A stretch of 64,000 nt of DNA from Acuticoccus sp. I52.16.1 (GCF_022865125.1 NZ_CP094828.1:744001-808000), one strand, 5' to 3'; shown: positions 23,940-34,972, counted from the first letter of the stretch. Notes: generated by a model from the sequence alone, not told the origin. Made by a program: numbers and translations.

Positions 23940-25439
23940 ATGTTTCCAAAACCGCAGCCGCAGCTGACCCCCAACACCTACGCCTACGAGTCGGAGCCGA
24001 TGGTGAAGCCCACCGGCTTCCGCGAGTACGATGCCCGCTGGCTCTTCGGCAAAGAGCTGAACCTGATGGGCGTGCAGGCGCTCGGCATGGGCATCGGCAC
24101 CATCCTCGGCGAGATGGGCAAGCCGCGCGAGATCGTCACCGGGCACGACTTCCGCTCCTACTCGGCGTCGATCAAGCTTGCCTTGATCCAAGGGCTGATG
24201 GCCGCGGGTTGCAAAGTGCACGACATCGGCCTCGCCGTGACGCCGATGGCCTACTTTGCGCAATTCGCGCTGGACGTGCCGGCGGTGGCGATGGTGACCG
24301 CCAGCCACAACGAAAACGGCTGGACCGGCGTGAAGATGGGCGCCGACCGCCCGCGCACCTTCGGGCCCGACGAGATGGGCCGCCTCAAGGACATCGTCCT
24401 CAACGGCAAGTACGACCTCGAGGGCGGCGGCTCGTACGTCTTCGTCGACGGCTTCCCGAAGATCTACATGGACGACCTCGTCAAGGATCGGAAGATCAAG
24501 CGGCCGTTGAAGGTCGTCGCGGCGTGCGGCAACGGCACCGCCGGCGCCTTCGCCCCGCAGACGCTGGAGCGCCTCGGCGTGGAGGTGATCCCGCTCGACG
24601 CCGAGCTCGACTTCACCTTCCCGCGCTACAATCCGAACCCGGAAGACATGGAAATGCTCCACGCCATCGCCAAGGCGGTGAGGGAGCACGACGCGGACGT
24701 CGGCTTCGGGTTCGACGGCGACGGCGACCGCTGCGGCGTCATCACCGAGACCGGCGACGAGATCTACGCCGACATCATCGGCGTGATGCTGGCGCGCGAT
24801 CTCTCCAAGCTGAAGAAGGGCTCGCAGTTCGTCGTCGACGTGAAGTCGACCGGCCTCTTCATGACCGACCCGGTGTTGCAGGCGAACGAGGCCAAGACGG
24901 ACTACTTCAAGACCGGCCACAGCTACATCAAGCGCCGCGTCAACGAGCTGAACGCCGTGGCGGGGTTCGAGAAGTCGGGCCACTTCTTCTTCAACGAGCC
25001 GATCGGCCGGGGCTACGACGACGGCCTCATCTCGGCGATCGCGATCCTGGAGATGCTGGACCGCAACCCGGACAAGACGATGTCAGAGCTGCGCGGCGAG
25101 CTGCAGAAGACCTGGCAGACGCCGACGATGTCGCCCCACTGCGACGACGAGATCAAGTACACCGTCGTCGACAAGGTGGTGAAGCGCTTCGAGGACATGC
25201 ACGCCAAGGGCGAAGCGATCGCGGGGCAGAAGATCGCCGAGCTGATCACCGTGAACGGCGTGCGCGTGGTGGCCGAGGACGGCACCTGGGGTCTGGTGCG
25301 CGCCTCCTCCAACAAGCCGGAGCTGGTGGTCGTCGTCGAGAGCCCGACGAGCGAGGCGAACATGCGCGCCATGTTCAAGGCGGTGGACGACGTGCTGCGC
25401 GAGAACCCGGAAGTCGGCGCCTACAACCAGACGATCTGA
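23940..25439 (+). CDS. Phosphomannomutase/phosphoglucomutase
   Basis: This 499-aa alpha-D-phosphohexomutase interconverts mannose-6-P and mannose-1-P, or the glucose forms, for polysaccharide precursors. The phospho-serine is S122 in TASHNENGWTG. The Mg-binding loop is near 258 (FDGDGDRCGV), and the sugar-binding loop EKSGHFFFNEPIGRGYDDG lies in domain 3. The N-terminal part with FREYDARW matches the ManB/AlgC-like group. It stands alone, with 99 bp upstream and a hairpin 38 bp downstream. Which sugar is preferred cannot be told from the motifs. Confidence 0.9.
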   Translation: MFPKPQPQLTPNTYAYESEPMVKPTGFREYDARWLFGKELNLMGVQALGMGIGTILGEMGKPREIVTGHDFRSYSASIKLALIQGLMAAGCKVHDIGLAVTPMAYFAQFALDVPAVAMVTASHNENGWTGVKMGADRPRTFGPDEMGRLKDIVLNGKYDLEGGGSYVFVDGFPKIYMDDLVKDRKIKRPLKVVAACGNGTAGAFAPQTLERLGVEVIPLDAELDFTFPRYNPNPEDMEMLHAIAKAVREHDADVGFGFDGDGDRCGVITETGDEIYADIIGVMLARDLSKLKKGSQFVVDVKSTGLFMTDPVLQANEAKTDYFKTGHSYIKRRVNELNAVAGFEKSGHFFFNEPIGRGYDDGLISAIAILEMLDRNPDKTMSELRGELQKTWQTPTMSPHCDDEIKYTVVDKVVKRFEDMHAKGEAIAGQKIAELITVNGVRVVAEDGTWGLVRASSNKPELVVVVESPTSEANMRAMFKAVDDVLRENPEVGAYNQTI

Positions 25440-25721
25440 CGGCGGCGACGGCCCTCGTCACGCCCGAACCCGGGCGGACGCGCCGGCTCGTCCGGCGCGT
25501 CGCCGTCGCGCACGTTGAGACGGCCCCGCCCCGGCGGCCGCGCCGCGCCCCGGGGTGCCGGCGCACGGTGGGGCGGCAACCCTTCCTTGTGCCGCCCGTT
25601 CGGACTAAATGCTTGTGTCAGCACGTAAGCGTCTTGGGCGGCCGGCTATCCGTCGCGTCGCCGTCGACGCGTACCCTTGCCCGGCACAATCGCACGTCCG
25701 CGCGTCATCCAGGGAGGCCCC
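25440..25721. other. Intergenic region between phosphomutase and flavin reductase
   Basis: This 282-bp gap is GC-rich and has no reading frame with coding character. It holds a strong hairpin near its start (annotated separately). A clear ribosome binding site (AGGGAGG, about 25711-25717) stands before the flavin reductase ATG. No promoter is convincing. Confidence 0.5.
25477..25501. terminator. Perfect 10-bp hairpin after the phosphomutase gene
   Basis: GACGCGCCGG pairs perfectly with CCGGCGCGTC around the loop CTCGT, 38 bases past the phosphomutase stop. There is no T-tract, so it may be a weak terminator or an RNA 3'-end stabiliser. Confidence 0.42.
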
Positions 25722-26336
25722 ATGTACTACGAGTCCGAGCTGCCGAGCGCGCTCACCCACGACCCCTTCAAGGCCATCGTCGCGCCTCGGCCGATCGGCT
25801 GGATCGGCACGCTGAACGCGGACGGGGTCCCCAATCTCGGCCCCTACTCCTTCTTCAATGCGATCTCCACGCGGCCCAACCTGGTGGCTTTCTCCAGCGA
25901 GGGCTGGAAGCACTCCGCCGCCAACGCCAAGCTCACCGGCGAGTTCACCTTCAGCCTCGTCACACACGCGCTGCGGCACCAGATGAACGCGTCGTCGGCC
26001 AACATCGAGGACGGGGCGAACGAGTTCGACAAGGCCGGCATCGAGATGGGCACGCCACGCATCGTCAAGGCGCCGTTCGTGAAGGCGAGCCCGGCCGCGT
26101 TCGAGTGCAAGGTCGTCCAGTCGCTGGAGCTGACCGGGATCGACGGAACGTCCGCGGGGAGCTTCCTGACCATCGGCCAGGTGGTCGCCGTCCATATCGA
26201 CGACGACTATATCGTCGACGGGATCTTCGACGCGCAGCGGGCGCGGAGCGTCGCGCGGTGCGGCTATCGCAACTACGCCACCGCCGAGACGCTGTGGGAG
26301 CTGGGCCGCCCCGACGGTCCGGCCGTGCCGGTCTGA
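25722..26336 (+). CDS. Flavin reductase-like (FMN-binding split barrel) protein
   Basis: The ATG at 25722 has AGGGAGG just upstream and gives 204 aa. The protein is of the flavin-reductase-domain type: PRPIGWIGTLNADGVPNLGP, then YSFFNAISTRPNLVAFSS, both typical FMN-binding segments. A later ELTGIDGTSAGSFLTIGQVVAVH segment, broken here for length as ELTGIDG and FLTIGQVVAVH, fits the family. It likely binds FMN and reduces it or a related substrate with NAD(P)H. It is a single gene and gives no functional hint beyond the family. It could serve the flavin-dependent monooxygenase nearby, but that enzyme type normally uses its own bound FAD. Confidence 0.85.
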   Translation: MYYESELPSALTHDPFKAIVAPRPIGWIGTLNADGVPNLGPYSFFNAISTRPNLVAFSSEGWKHSAANAKLTGEFTFSLVTHALRHQMNASSANIEDGANEFDKAGIEMGTPRIVKAPFVKASPAAFECKVVQSLELTGIDGTSAGSFLTIGQVVAVHIDDDYIVDGIFDAQRARSVARCGYRNYATAETLWELGRPDGPAVPV

Positions 26337-26442
26337 AGACCACTGCGCCGCGGGACCACGCGCCCGCGGCTTTCACCTCCGCGGCGCCCGATCCGCGGAC
26401 AACCGGGGCGCAGGAGCCTGCCCCTCGTCAGGACGCCCTCTC

Positions 26443-27855
26443 GTGCTTCGCCCCAACGTCACCGCGCTCATCATCGCCTCGGCCCTCTTCATGGAGAACC
26501 TCGACTCCACGGTGATCTCCACCGCGCTGCCGACGATCGCCGCCGACATCGGGTCCGATCCCGTCCGCCTGAAACTGGCGTTGACGGCCTATCTCCTCAG
26601 CCTCGCGACCTTCATCCCGATCTCCGGCTGGGCGGCGGACCGGTTCGGGGCGCGCACGGTGTTCCGCTGCGCCATCGGCGTCTTCGTGCTGGGGTCGGTG
26701 ATGTGCTCGGCGTCCTCGTCGCTGCCGGAGTTCGTCGTCTCGCGCGTCGTGCAGGGCGCGGGCGGGGCGATGATGACGCCGGTCGGCCGGCTGGTGCTCC
26801 TGCGCAGCACCGAGAAGTCCAAGCTCCTCGACGCGATGGCCTGGTTCACCACGCCCGCGTTGATCGGTCCGCTGATGGGCCCCCCCGTGGGCGGCTTCAT
26901 CGCCACCTACTTCGACTGGCGGTGGATCTTCTGGATCAACGTGCCCGTCGGCGCGATCGGCATCCTGCTGGTGACGCTGTTCATCGCCGAGGTCCGGGCC
27001 GAGGAACGCCCCCCGCTCGACATCGTCGGCTTCGTCCTCTCGGGGGTCAGCCTGTCCGGCCTCGTCTTCGGCCTGTCGGTGCTGGGGCAGGCGATGCTGC
27101 CGCTCCCCGTGGCGCTGGCGATGATCGGCGTCGGCCTCCTGTCGGGCGCGGCCTACCTGTGGCACGCCAAGCGCGTCGCCCATCCGCTGCTCGACCTCGA
27201 CCTCTTGCGCACGCAGACCTTCTTCACCGCCGCGATCGGCGGGTCGCTCTTTCGCATCGGCATCGGGGCGATCCCGTTCCTGCTGCCGCTGTCGTTGCAG
27301 CTGGGGCTGGGTATGTCGGCGTTCTCGTCGGGCAGCCTGGTGTTCCTGGGCGCGGCGGGCGCGCTGCTGATGAAGATGACCGCCAAGCCGATCGTCCACC
27401 GTTTCGGCTTCCGCTCCACGCTCATCGTCAACGGGGTGATCGCGGCCGTGTGCCTGGGCGCGATGGCGACGTTCGTGGCCGACCCCGGCCCGATCGCCAT
27501 CGCTTCGATCCTGCTGGTCGGCGGTTTCTTCCGGTCGCTGCAGTTCACCTGCCTCAATGCACTCGCATATGCGGACGTGTCCTCGCGGCGGATGAGCCGG
27601 GCGACCAGTCTTTCCAGTGTCGCGCAGCAGGTATCGCTGGCGCTGGGCGTCTCGGTGGGGGCGTTCGTGGTGGAGATCCAGCGCTCCGGCCGGGCGGACG
27701 ACACGATCGTCGCCGGCGACTTCGTGGCCGCGTTCCTCACCGTGGCGGCGATCGCGCTGTGCGCAGTGGTCTTCTACCTGCGGCTGCCGCGCGATGCGGG
27801 GGCGGAGATCAGCGGCGCAGTGCGCGCGGCGCGCACCCCGGTGGCGAGCACCTGA
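26443..27855 (+). CDS. MFS transporter, DHA2 (drug:H+ antiporter) family
   Basis: This 470-aa multi-span inner-membrane protein starts at GTG 26443. The N-terminus (FMENLDSTVISTALPTIAAD) is the hallmark of EmrB/QacA-like DHA2 transporters. A glycine-rich PLMGPPVGGFIATYFDWRWI segment corresponds to the antiporter motif region in helix 5, and FFWINVPVG-like residues (WIFWINVPVGAIGI) follow. Its hydrophobic segments are consistent with about 14 helices. It should export a small molecule in exchange for protons, but the substrate is unknown and no membrane-fusion partner gene is adjacent. Confidence 0.87.
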   Translation: MLRPNVTALIIASALFMENLDSTVISTALPTIAADIGSDPVRLKLALTAYLLSLATFIPISGWAADRFGARTVFRCAIGVFVLGSVMCSASSSLPEFVVSRVVQGAGGAMMTPVGRLVLLRSTEKSKLLDAMAWFTTPALIGPLMGPPVGGFIATYFDWRWIFWINVPVGAIGILLVTLFIAEVRAEERPPLDIVGFVLSGVSLSGLVFGLSVLGQAMLPLPVALAMIGVGLLSGAAYLWHAKRVAHPLLDLDLLRTQTFFTAAIGGSLFRIGIGAIPFLLPLSLQLGLGMSAFSSGSLVFLGAAGALLMKMTAKPIVHRFGFRSTLIVNGVIAAVCLGAMATFVADPGPIAIASILLVGGFFRSLQFTCLNALAYADVSSRRMSRATSLSSVAQQVSLALGVSVGAFVVEIQRSGRADDTIVAGDFVAAFLTVAAIALCAVVFYLRLPRDAGAEISGAVRAARTPVAST

Positions 27856-28060
27856 CCACCGGCCGGAGCCGGGACGCGAGCGGGGCGACACACGTCTGCG
27901 CCGTCATGGCGCAGCGCGGAGGGGGATCTCCGCGTCACCGGCCGTGTCGGCCCGCACGGCGTTGCGCGCGGGCCGGGCTCATGGCTGGTGTATGTGTGCG
28001 GTGCGCGTGGGGCGAGCCGGTCCGGGGCGGTGCGCGGCCGCCGCGGAACTGGGCGCGAGG

Positions 28061-29374
28061 CTAGCCGATAAAGATCCACTCCCCGCCGTTGAGGTCTCCG
28101 GCGCCCTCCAGGGTGAGTGTCCCCATCCCCGTGTCGAACACCAGATTTCCGCGCATGCTCGTTAGGCGGTCCGCCGCCTCCGAGGCGCTCATGTCGAGGC
28201 CGGAAATGTCGATCCGGTCGCCCTCGTGCGGGTCGAAGTCGCGCACCACGTCGCGGCCCGAGCCGAACGCGTCGAACACGTCCCGCCCGTCGCCGCCGGT
28301 CATGACGTCGTTGCCGCGGCCGCCGGCCAGCTTGTCGTTTCCGGCGCCGCCGGAGAGGCGGTCGTGCCCACCGCCACCGTCGAGCCGATCGTGGCCGACG
28401 CCGCCGTCCAGGATGTCGTTGCCTTTCTGGCCGGCGAGGCGGTCGTTGCCGGCGCCGCCGCTCATCGCGTCGTTGCCGATGCCGCCCAGCAGCTTGTCGC
28501 GACCGCCGGCGCCGACCATCTTGTCGTTGCCGGCGCCGCCGAGGAGGCGGTCGGCGGCATCGCGCCCCAGAAGCTGGTCGGCACCCGAGCCGCCCGACAG
28601 GACGGACCTGCCGTTGACGCCGATCAGCGTCTCGCCCGCGGCGGTGCCCTTCACCAGCATCGTGTCGCTGGCGGCCCGGTAGACGGTCGTCACCCCGTCC
28701 AGCCCGCCGGCCGGGCCGTAGAGGTGTTGCAGCGCCTTCACGTCGAGCGACTGGTAGGTGTCGTGCGGATCGTCGCGGTTGTAGCTCATGAGGGTGTGCG
28801 ACGTATTGTCGGTGGCCGCGTCGAGCTGCACGCCGCCCTCGTGCGGATGCTTCAGGCCCAGAGTGTGGCCGAGCTCGTGCAGCAGGATCTCGAACCCCCA
28901 GGAGCCGGGGGTGTAGTCCGTCATGACGTCGCTCATGAGGATCTGGCTGCTGGTGTTGGGCGATCCGGCCGACACGGACGGATAGTGGGCCCAGGAGTAG
29001 CCGCTGCCGTCGGTGGTATATTGGAGGCTCACCATCGGGTCGTCGTCGGCCCCGACCTCGACGAACCGCACGCCCGCGACGGCCTCCACGCGGTCCACCG
29101 CCTCGCGCATGCCCTCGATCAGGGCGGCGTCCGGAGCAGCGCGCTGCGCGCCTTTGTGATCCGGCGCAAACGCATAGGTGACGATGGCGGGCTGACCGAA
29201 ATCAGTCATCCCGTTCTGCCGCGCGCCACCGCCGGCGATCACGCTGCGCCACTCGTCGATCGGCGCGAAATTGAAGGGGGATTCGGCTGCACCGGGGTCA
29301 ACGATACCCGGCGACGGCGCGCGTTGAGCCGCCGATTTGGCTTCACACAGGGAACACACTACACTACATCCCAT
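28061..29374 (-). CDS. Serralysin-like M10 metalloprotease with RTX repeats
   Basis: The ATG at 29374 gives 437 aa. A TTG 75 bp upstream is possible but weaker. The zinc site HELGHTLGLKHP lies near residues 166-177, and the Met-turn is in TLMSYNRDD. Both define the M10 metzincin/serralysin group. About ten glycine-rich nonapeptides (GGAGNDRLAG type) form a calcium beta-roll, and the extreme C-terminus GGEWIFIG resembles type I secretion signals. No Sec signal is present. The protein should be secreted by a type I exporter, but no such ABC/MFP/OMP genes lie nearby. An N-terminal Cys-rich start (MGCSVVCSLC) is unusual and may be a short propeptide. It is divergent from secG. Confidence 0.87.
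   Translation of the reverse strand: MGCSVVCSLCEAKSAAQRAPSPGIVDPGAAESPFNFAPIDEWRSVIAGGGARQNGMTDFGQPAIVTYAFAPDHKGAQRAAPDAALIEGMREAVDRVEAVAGVRFVEVGADDDPMVSLQYTTDGSGYSWAHYPSVSAGSPNTSSQILMSDVMTDYTPGSWGFEILLHELGHTLGLKHPHEGGVQLDAATDNTSHTLMSYNRDDPHDTYQSLDVKALQHLYGPAGGLDGVTTVYRAASDTMLVKGTAAGETLIGVNGRSVLSGGSGADQLLGRDAADRLLGGAGNDKMVGAGGRDKLLGGIGNDAMSGGAGNDRLAGQKGNDILDGGVGHDRLDGGGGHDRLSGGAGNDKLAGGRGNDVMTGGDGRDVFDAFGSGRDVVRDFDPHEGDRIDISGLDMSASEAADRLTSMRGNLVFDTGMGTLTLEGAGDLNGGEWIFIG
28275..28610 (-). repeat. RTX nonapeptide repeat array inside the serralysin gene
   Basis: About ten consecutive copies of a GG-x-G-x-D-x-(L/M)-x nonapeptide are encoded here, for example GGAGNDKLAGG and GGVGHDRLDGG. At the DNA level the repeat unit is about 27 bp and diverged. 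Confidence 0.85.
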
Positions 29375-29500
29375 CCGGTACACACACACGAGACGAGGTC
29401 GTCGACCGTCGACGTCGAGCGCAACTTTGTCCCCACCGCAGGATGACAAGCGTCGACACGGTCTCTAAATGCGACTGGTCAGGTACCCACAGGCGTTCGC

Positions 29501-29938
29501 ATGCAAACCGTCATCATTGTCATCCATCTCATGATCGTGCTCGCGCTCATCGCGGTCATTCTCATTCAACGGTCGGAAGGTGGCGCCCTCGGAATCGGCG
29601 GCGGTGGCGGAGGCGCTATGTTCTCCGCCCGTGGCAGCGCCAACCTCCTGACGCGAACCACGACCATCCTCGCAGTCGTATTCTTCATCACCTCGCTTGC
29701 GCTGGCCTTGCTGGCCAAGCAGCAGTCGGGCGCCCCGTCGATCCTCGATCTCACCGGCGAGGAAAGCGCCCCGGCCACCGGCGCGGCCCTTCCCGACCTG
29801 ACCGAGGGTGACGGCAACCTCCTCGACCAGCTGCAGAACGAGTTCGGCGGCGCCAACCCGTCGCCGCCGTCCGACGATGCGGCGGTCCCCGCCGCGCCCA
29901 GGCGCTCCGGCGCTCCCGAGGTGCCGTCGGGCAACTGA
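29501..29938 (+). CDS. secG: Protein translocase subunit SecG
   Basis: This 145-aa inner-membrane subunit of the SecYEG channel has two hydrophobic segments (IIVIHLMIVLALIAVILIQ and TTTILAVVFFITSLALALLA). They flank the conserved cytosolic loop QRSEGGALGIGGGGGGAMFSA, quoted in part as RSEGGALGIGGG. The acidic, proline-rich C-terminal tail from about residue 85 is typical of alphaproteobacterial SecG. It precedes pyrG, an arrangement common in this class. A bulged hairpin 20 bp after its stop may end the transcript. The usual tpiA neighbour upstream is absent, and a divergent protease gene sits there. Confidence 0.92.
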   Translation: MQTVIIVIHLMIVLALIAVILIQRSEGGALGIGGGGGGAMFSARGSANLLTRTTTILAVVFFITSLALALLAKQQSGAPSILDLTGEESAPATGAALPDLTEGDGNLLDQLQNEFGGANPSPPSDDAAVPAAPRRSGAPEVPSGN

Positions 29939-29957
29939 TGTGAATTGCGACGCGCGT

Positions 29958-31784
<1,827 letters not shown>

Positions 31785-31796
31785 CCGCGCGCCGGC

Positions 31797-31904
31797 CTAC
31801 TCCTCCACATACCTCGCGGCCGTCGCCACGATGCGCTCGGAGTATTCGTAGATCGAGTCCAGCGTCTCCAACTCGACAGGAAAAGTTCGCGCTGCCTTCC
31901 GATC
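31797..31904 (-). pseudogene. Orphan C-terminal gene fragment between pyrG and trkH
   Basis: About 35 in-frame codons ending in TAG encode a coherent helical peptide (TFPVELETLDSIYEYSERI, then VATAARYVEE). There is no start codon and no ribosome binding site. Upstream, the same frame runs back into the trkH stop without an ATG, GTG or usable TTG. It looks like the 3' end of a lost gene. A string identical to the last 10 bases of common sequencing adapters (CTTCCGATCT, 31896-31905, plus strand) sits exactly where the sense ends, so an assembly artefact is also possible. I do not recognise the parent family. Confidence 0.45.
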
Positions 31905-31931
31905 TGGCCGCGGCAGGGTGCCGGCGGGCGT

Positions 31932-33281
31932 TCAGGCGGGCGGCAGGTCCGCCGGGCGCCGGCGGCGCGCTCTGGTCGATTGGGTGTTGGGGACCGCCAG
32001 CGCCAGGCCGAAGGTCAGGATGCCGACGCGGCCCGCGGCCATCAGCACGATGATCACCACCTTGCCGACCTCGGACAGGTCCGCCGTGATCCCCAGCGAG
32101 AGGCCGACGGTGCCCATCGCCGAGATCGCCTCGAACACCAGCGCCTCGAACCGCTGGCCGGGGTCCGAGTGTGCCAGCACCAGCATCCCGATCAGCAACA
32201 GGCCGCAGTAGAACACCATCGCCGCCGCCGCCGAGCGGACCGTGCGCAGCGGCACCTCGTGACCCATGACGTAGACCTCGTCGCGGCGACCCAGCACCGC
32301 GGTGACGATCCCCCAGAGGACGGCGAAAGTCGTCGTCTTCAGCCCGCCCCCGGTGCCGGCCGGGGACGCGCCGATGATCATCAGCAGCATCAGGACGACC
32401 ACCGAGCCCATCCCGAGTGTGCCGATCGGCACCGTGTCGAAGCCGACCGTCGTCGACGCGCTCATCGCCTGGAAGAAGGCCGCCAGCGCACGCTCGCCCA
32501 GCGGCAGGTCGGCGATCCCCTCGTCCGTCACCAGGATGACGAGAAAGGCCGCCGAGATGATCGCCAGCGTGACGAAGAGGATGGTCCGGCTCGTCGTCCC
32601 CAGTCGCCGCTCCTGCCCCGACAGGGCGCGCCAGCAATCGGAGACGACGATGAAGCCGATCGCGCCCATCAGCGACAGGACGGCGATGACGGCGTTGACG
32701 CCGACATTGCCGGCATAGGCCTCCAGGCTGTTGCTGTTGAGGCTGAAGCCCGCGGTGCAGAAGGCGGACACGGCGTGGAAGATCGCGCTCCAGAGCGCGT
32801 CCTCGCGCCCCGCCTCGGCGAACAGGAGGTAGAGCGCGACGGCGCCCGCCGTCTCCACCAGGAGCGTGAACACGACCACCGCGCGCAGGAAGGCGGCGAC
32901 GGAGATATCGTCGGGCAGCTCGAACGAGGCGCGCACGGTGCGCTCCCGGCCGCGGCTGAGCCGACGCCGCAACGCCAGGACGAAGAACGAAGAGAACGTC
33001 ATGTACCCCAGCCCGCCGACCTGGAAGAGCGCCAGGATGACGATCTCGCCGGCGCGGTTGTAGCTGGCGCCCGGGTCGACGGTCACGAGGCCGGTGGTCG
33101 AAACGGCCGAGGTGGCGATGAAGAGGTTGTCGAGCGGGGCGACGACGCCGGACTGCACGAAGGGAAGCGACAGGAGCACGAAGCCGAGGGCCATGTAGCT
33201 GACGTAGCCGACGAGCAGCAGGCGCGCCGTCGACATGCGGTTCAGCCGCGAGAGGACGGCCATCGCCGCGCGGCGATGCAT
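31932..33281 (-). CDS. TrkH/KtrB-type potassium uptake channel subunit
   Basis: This 449-aa inner-membrane protein (ATG 33281; an ATG at 33263 would give 443 aa) has four M1-P-M2 units. The four filter regions are TSAVSTTGLVT, FHAVSAFCTAGFSL, FQAMSASTTVGFDT and FEAISAMGTVGLSL, each with the glycine that lines the K+ path. The PAGTGGGLKTTT loop is also present. The length and compact N-terminus are closer to KtrB than to E. coli TrkH (483 aa). The expected cytoplasmic TrkA/KtrA gating gene is not adjacent. An orphan gene fragment lies just beyond its stop. Confidence 0.88.
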   Translation of the reverse strand: MHRRAAMAVLSRLNRMSTARLLLVGYVSYMALGFVLLSLPFVQSGVVAPLDNLFIATSAVSTTGLVTVDPGASYNRAGEIVILALFQVGGLGYMTFSSFFVLALRRRLSRGRERTVRASFELPDDISVAAFLRAVVVFTLLVETAGAVALYLLFAEAGREDALWSAIFHAVSAFCTAGFSLNSNSLEAYAGNVGVNAVIAVLSLMGAIGFIVVSDCWRALSGQERRLGTTSRTILFVTLAIISAAFLVILVTDEGIADLPLGERALAAFFQAMSASTTVGFDTVPIGTLGMGSVVVLMLLMIIGASPAGTGGGLKTTTFAVLWGIVTAVLGRRDEVYVMGHEVPLRTVRSAAAAMVFYCGLLLIGMLVLAHSDPGQRFEALVFEAISAMGTVGLSLGITADLSEVGKVVIIVLMAAGRVGILTFGLALAVPNTQSTRARRRRPADLPPA

Positions 33282-33570
33282 CGGTCTGATGGGAGGCACG
33301 GGGTTGCATCCTACGATGAAGGCGCCCAGCGGCACCATTGTGTAAGGCTGCCCCCGAACGAAGCGGCGCCGATCTCGTTCCCGGACCGCCATGCATCCCG
33401 CGCGCACCTGCACCGCTGACGGCGCCGGCCTCGTCGCCGCCCCGCACGACCACGCCCGCCCCCCAAAACCCTTGTTGAACCGCGCCGTTCGACGATAGAC
33501 CCATCCTCTGACCGGGGTGAGACGCGCGGGCGCGCACGAGACCGCCGGGCCCGCGCAACGGAGAGAGCGA
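33282..33570. other. Divergent intergenic region, trkH / amidohydrolase
   Basis: This 289-bp region between two divergent genes must hold promoters for both. A TTGTTG-N18-TAGACC pair at about 33473 on the plus strand is a weak promoter candidate. No palindrome or coding frame stands out. GGAGAGAG precedes the amidohydrolase ATG. Confidence 0.35.
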
Positions 33571-34809
33571 ATGGCGACCAACCTGACCATCAATTCGGAA
33601 CGCCTCTGGGACACGCTGATGGACACCGCCCAGTACGGCGCCACCCCGAAGGGCGGCGTGCGGCGCCTCACCTTGTCCGACGAAGACCGCATGGTCCGCG
33701 ACTGGTTCACCAAGGCGTGCGAGGCCGCCGGCCTCACCCTCGCGATCGACACCATGGGCAACATGTTCGCCACCCGCCCCGGCACCGATCCGAACGCGCC
33801 CCCGATCGCCGTCGGCTCCCACCTCGACACCCAGCCAGCCGGCGGCAAGTTCGACGGGATCCTCGGTGTGCTGGCCGGCCTGGAGGCGATCCGCACCCTC
33901 AATGACGCCGGCTACCAGACCACCCACCCCATCACCCTCATCAACTGGACCAACGAGGAAGGCGCCCGCTACGCCCCCGGCATGTCGGGCTCCGGCGTCT
34001 ATTCGGGCGAGCTGACCTACGAGCAGATGATGTCCAGCGCCGACAAGGACGGCGCCGTCTTCGGCGAGGAGCTGGAGCGCATCGGCTACAAGGGCACCGA
34101 GCCGGTCGGTGAGCGCAAGTTCGCCGCCTTCGTGGAGCTGCACATCGAGCAGGGCCCCATCCTCGAGGCCGAGGAGATCCAGATCGGCGTCGTGGAGGGC
34201 GGCCAGGGTCTCTACTGGTTCGACGGCACCGTCGCCGGCCGTGACAGCCACGCCGGCACCACGCCGATGACCCACCGCCGCGACGCCATGATGGCGCTGG
34301 CCGAGTTGGCGCTCGCCATCGAGGAGATCGCCCTCGCCAACGCGCCCGCCGCGGTCGGCACCATGGGTGAGGTCGCGGTGCTGCCCGGCTCGCGCAACAC
34401 CATCCCCGGTACGGCCACCTTCCGCGCCGAACTGCGCCACCCGGACGGAGCCACCCTCACCGCCATGGCCGAAGCGCTCGACGCCAAGATCGCCGAGATC
34501 GCCGCGCGCCGCCCGGTGGACATCACGCTCGACATGCGGTGGCGCAAGGACCCGGTCACCTTCGACCCCCGCGTGGTCGAGGCGGTCGCCGCCGCGGTGG
34601 AGAAGCACGGCCTCACCTCCAAGCGGATGATCTCCGGTGCCGGTCACGACGCCTTCTATGTCGCCTCGCTGTGCCCCACGGGGATGATCTTCATCCCCTG
34701 CTGGGAGGGGATCAGCCACAACGAGGAGGAGAGCGCGACCCAGGTCGATTGCGCCGCCGGCGCCCAAGTCGTGCTCGACACGCTGGTGCGGCTCGACGAG
34801 ACCCTCTAA
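33571..34809 (+). CDS. M20-family Zn amidohydrolase (N-carbamoyl-L-amino acid hydrolase / allantoate amidohydrolase type)
   Basis: This 412-aa enzyme starts at ATG 33571 behind GGAGAGAG. The di-zinc ligands are recognisable in VGSHLDTQPAGGKFDG (His, Asp), TNEEGARYAPGMSGSGV (Glu pair), ELHIEQGPILE and GISHNEEE. The dimerisation-domain segment GRDSHAGTTPM is also present. It belongs to the hydantoinase/carbamoylase group, which removes carbamoyl or amide groups from N-carbamoyl amino acids, beta-ureidopropionate or allantoate. The downstream amidase gene, 163 bp on, suggests a nitrogen-scavenging pathway. The exact substrate is unresolved. Confidence 0.85.
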   Translation: MATNLTINSERLWDTLMDTAQYGATPKGGVRRLTLSDEDRMVRDWFTKACEAAGLTLAIDTMGNMFATRPGTDPNAPPIAVGSHLDTQPAGGKFDGILGVLAGLEAIRTLNDAGYQTTHPITLINWTNEEGARYAPGMSGSGVYSGELTYEQMMSSADKDGAVFGEELERIGYKGTEPVGERKFAAFVELHIEQGPILEAEEIQIGVVEGGQGLYWFDGTVAGRDSHAGTTPMTHRRDAMMALAELALAIEEIALANAPAAVGTMGEVAVLPGSRNTIPGTATFRAELRHPDGATLTAMAEALDAKIAEIAARRPVDITLDMRWRKDPVTFDPRVVEAVAAAVEKHGLTSKRMISGAGHDAFYVASLCPTGMIFIPCWEGISHNEEESATQVDCAAGAQVVLDTLVRLDETL

Positions 34810-34972
34810 GCCCTCTTCAGCCCAACGTCGTGCCCCACGCCCGCCGCGCCCCGCGTCTGCTGGACCCGCCGCCCGCCCATCAGCGCACCGACCGCCGCGC
34901 CGCTGGCCGGCCGCGCAACGTCGACAGCGGACCGCGCGAGCGCTACTGGGCGACGATCAAGCCAGGTGACGA

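Noticed and set aside
27896-27914. Hairpin CTGCGCC-GTCAT-GGCGCAG after the MFS gene
   Set aside because: The stem has only 7 bp and no T-run, so it is a weak terminator candidate at best.
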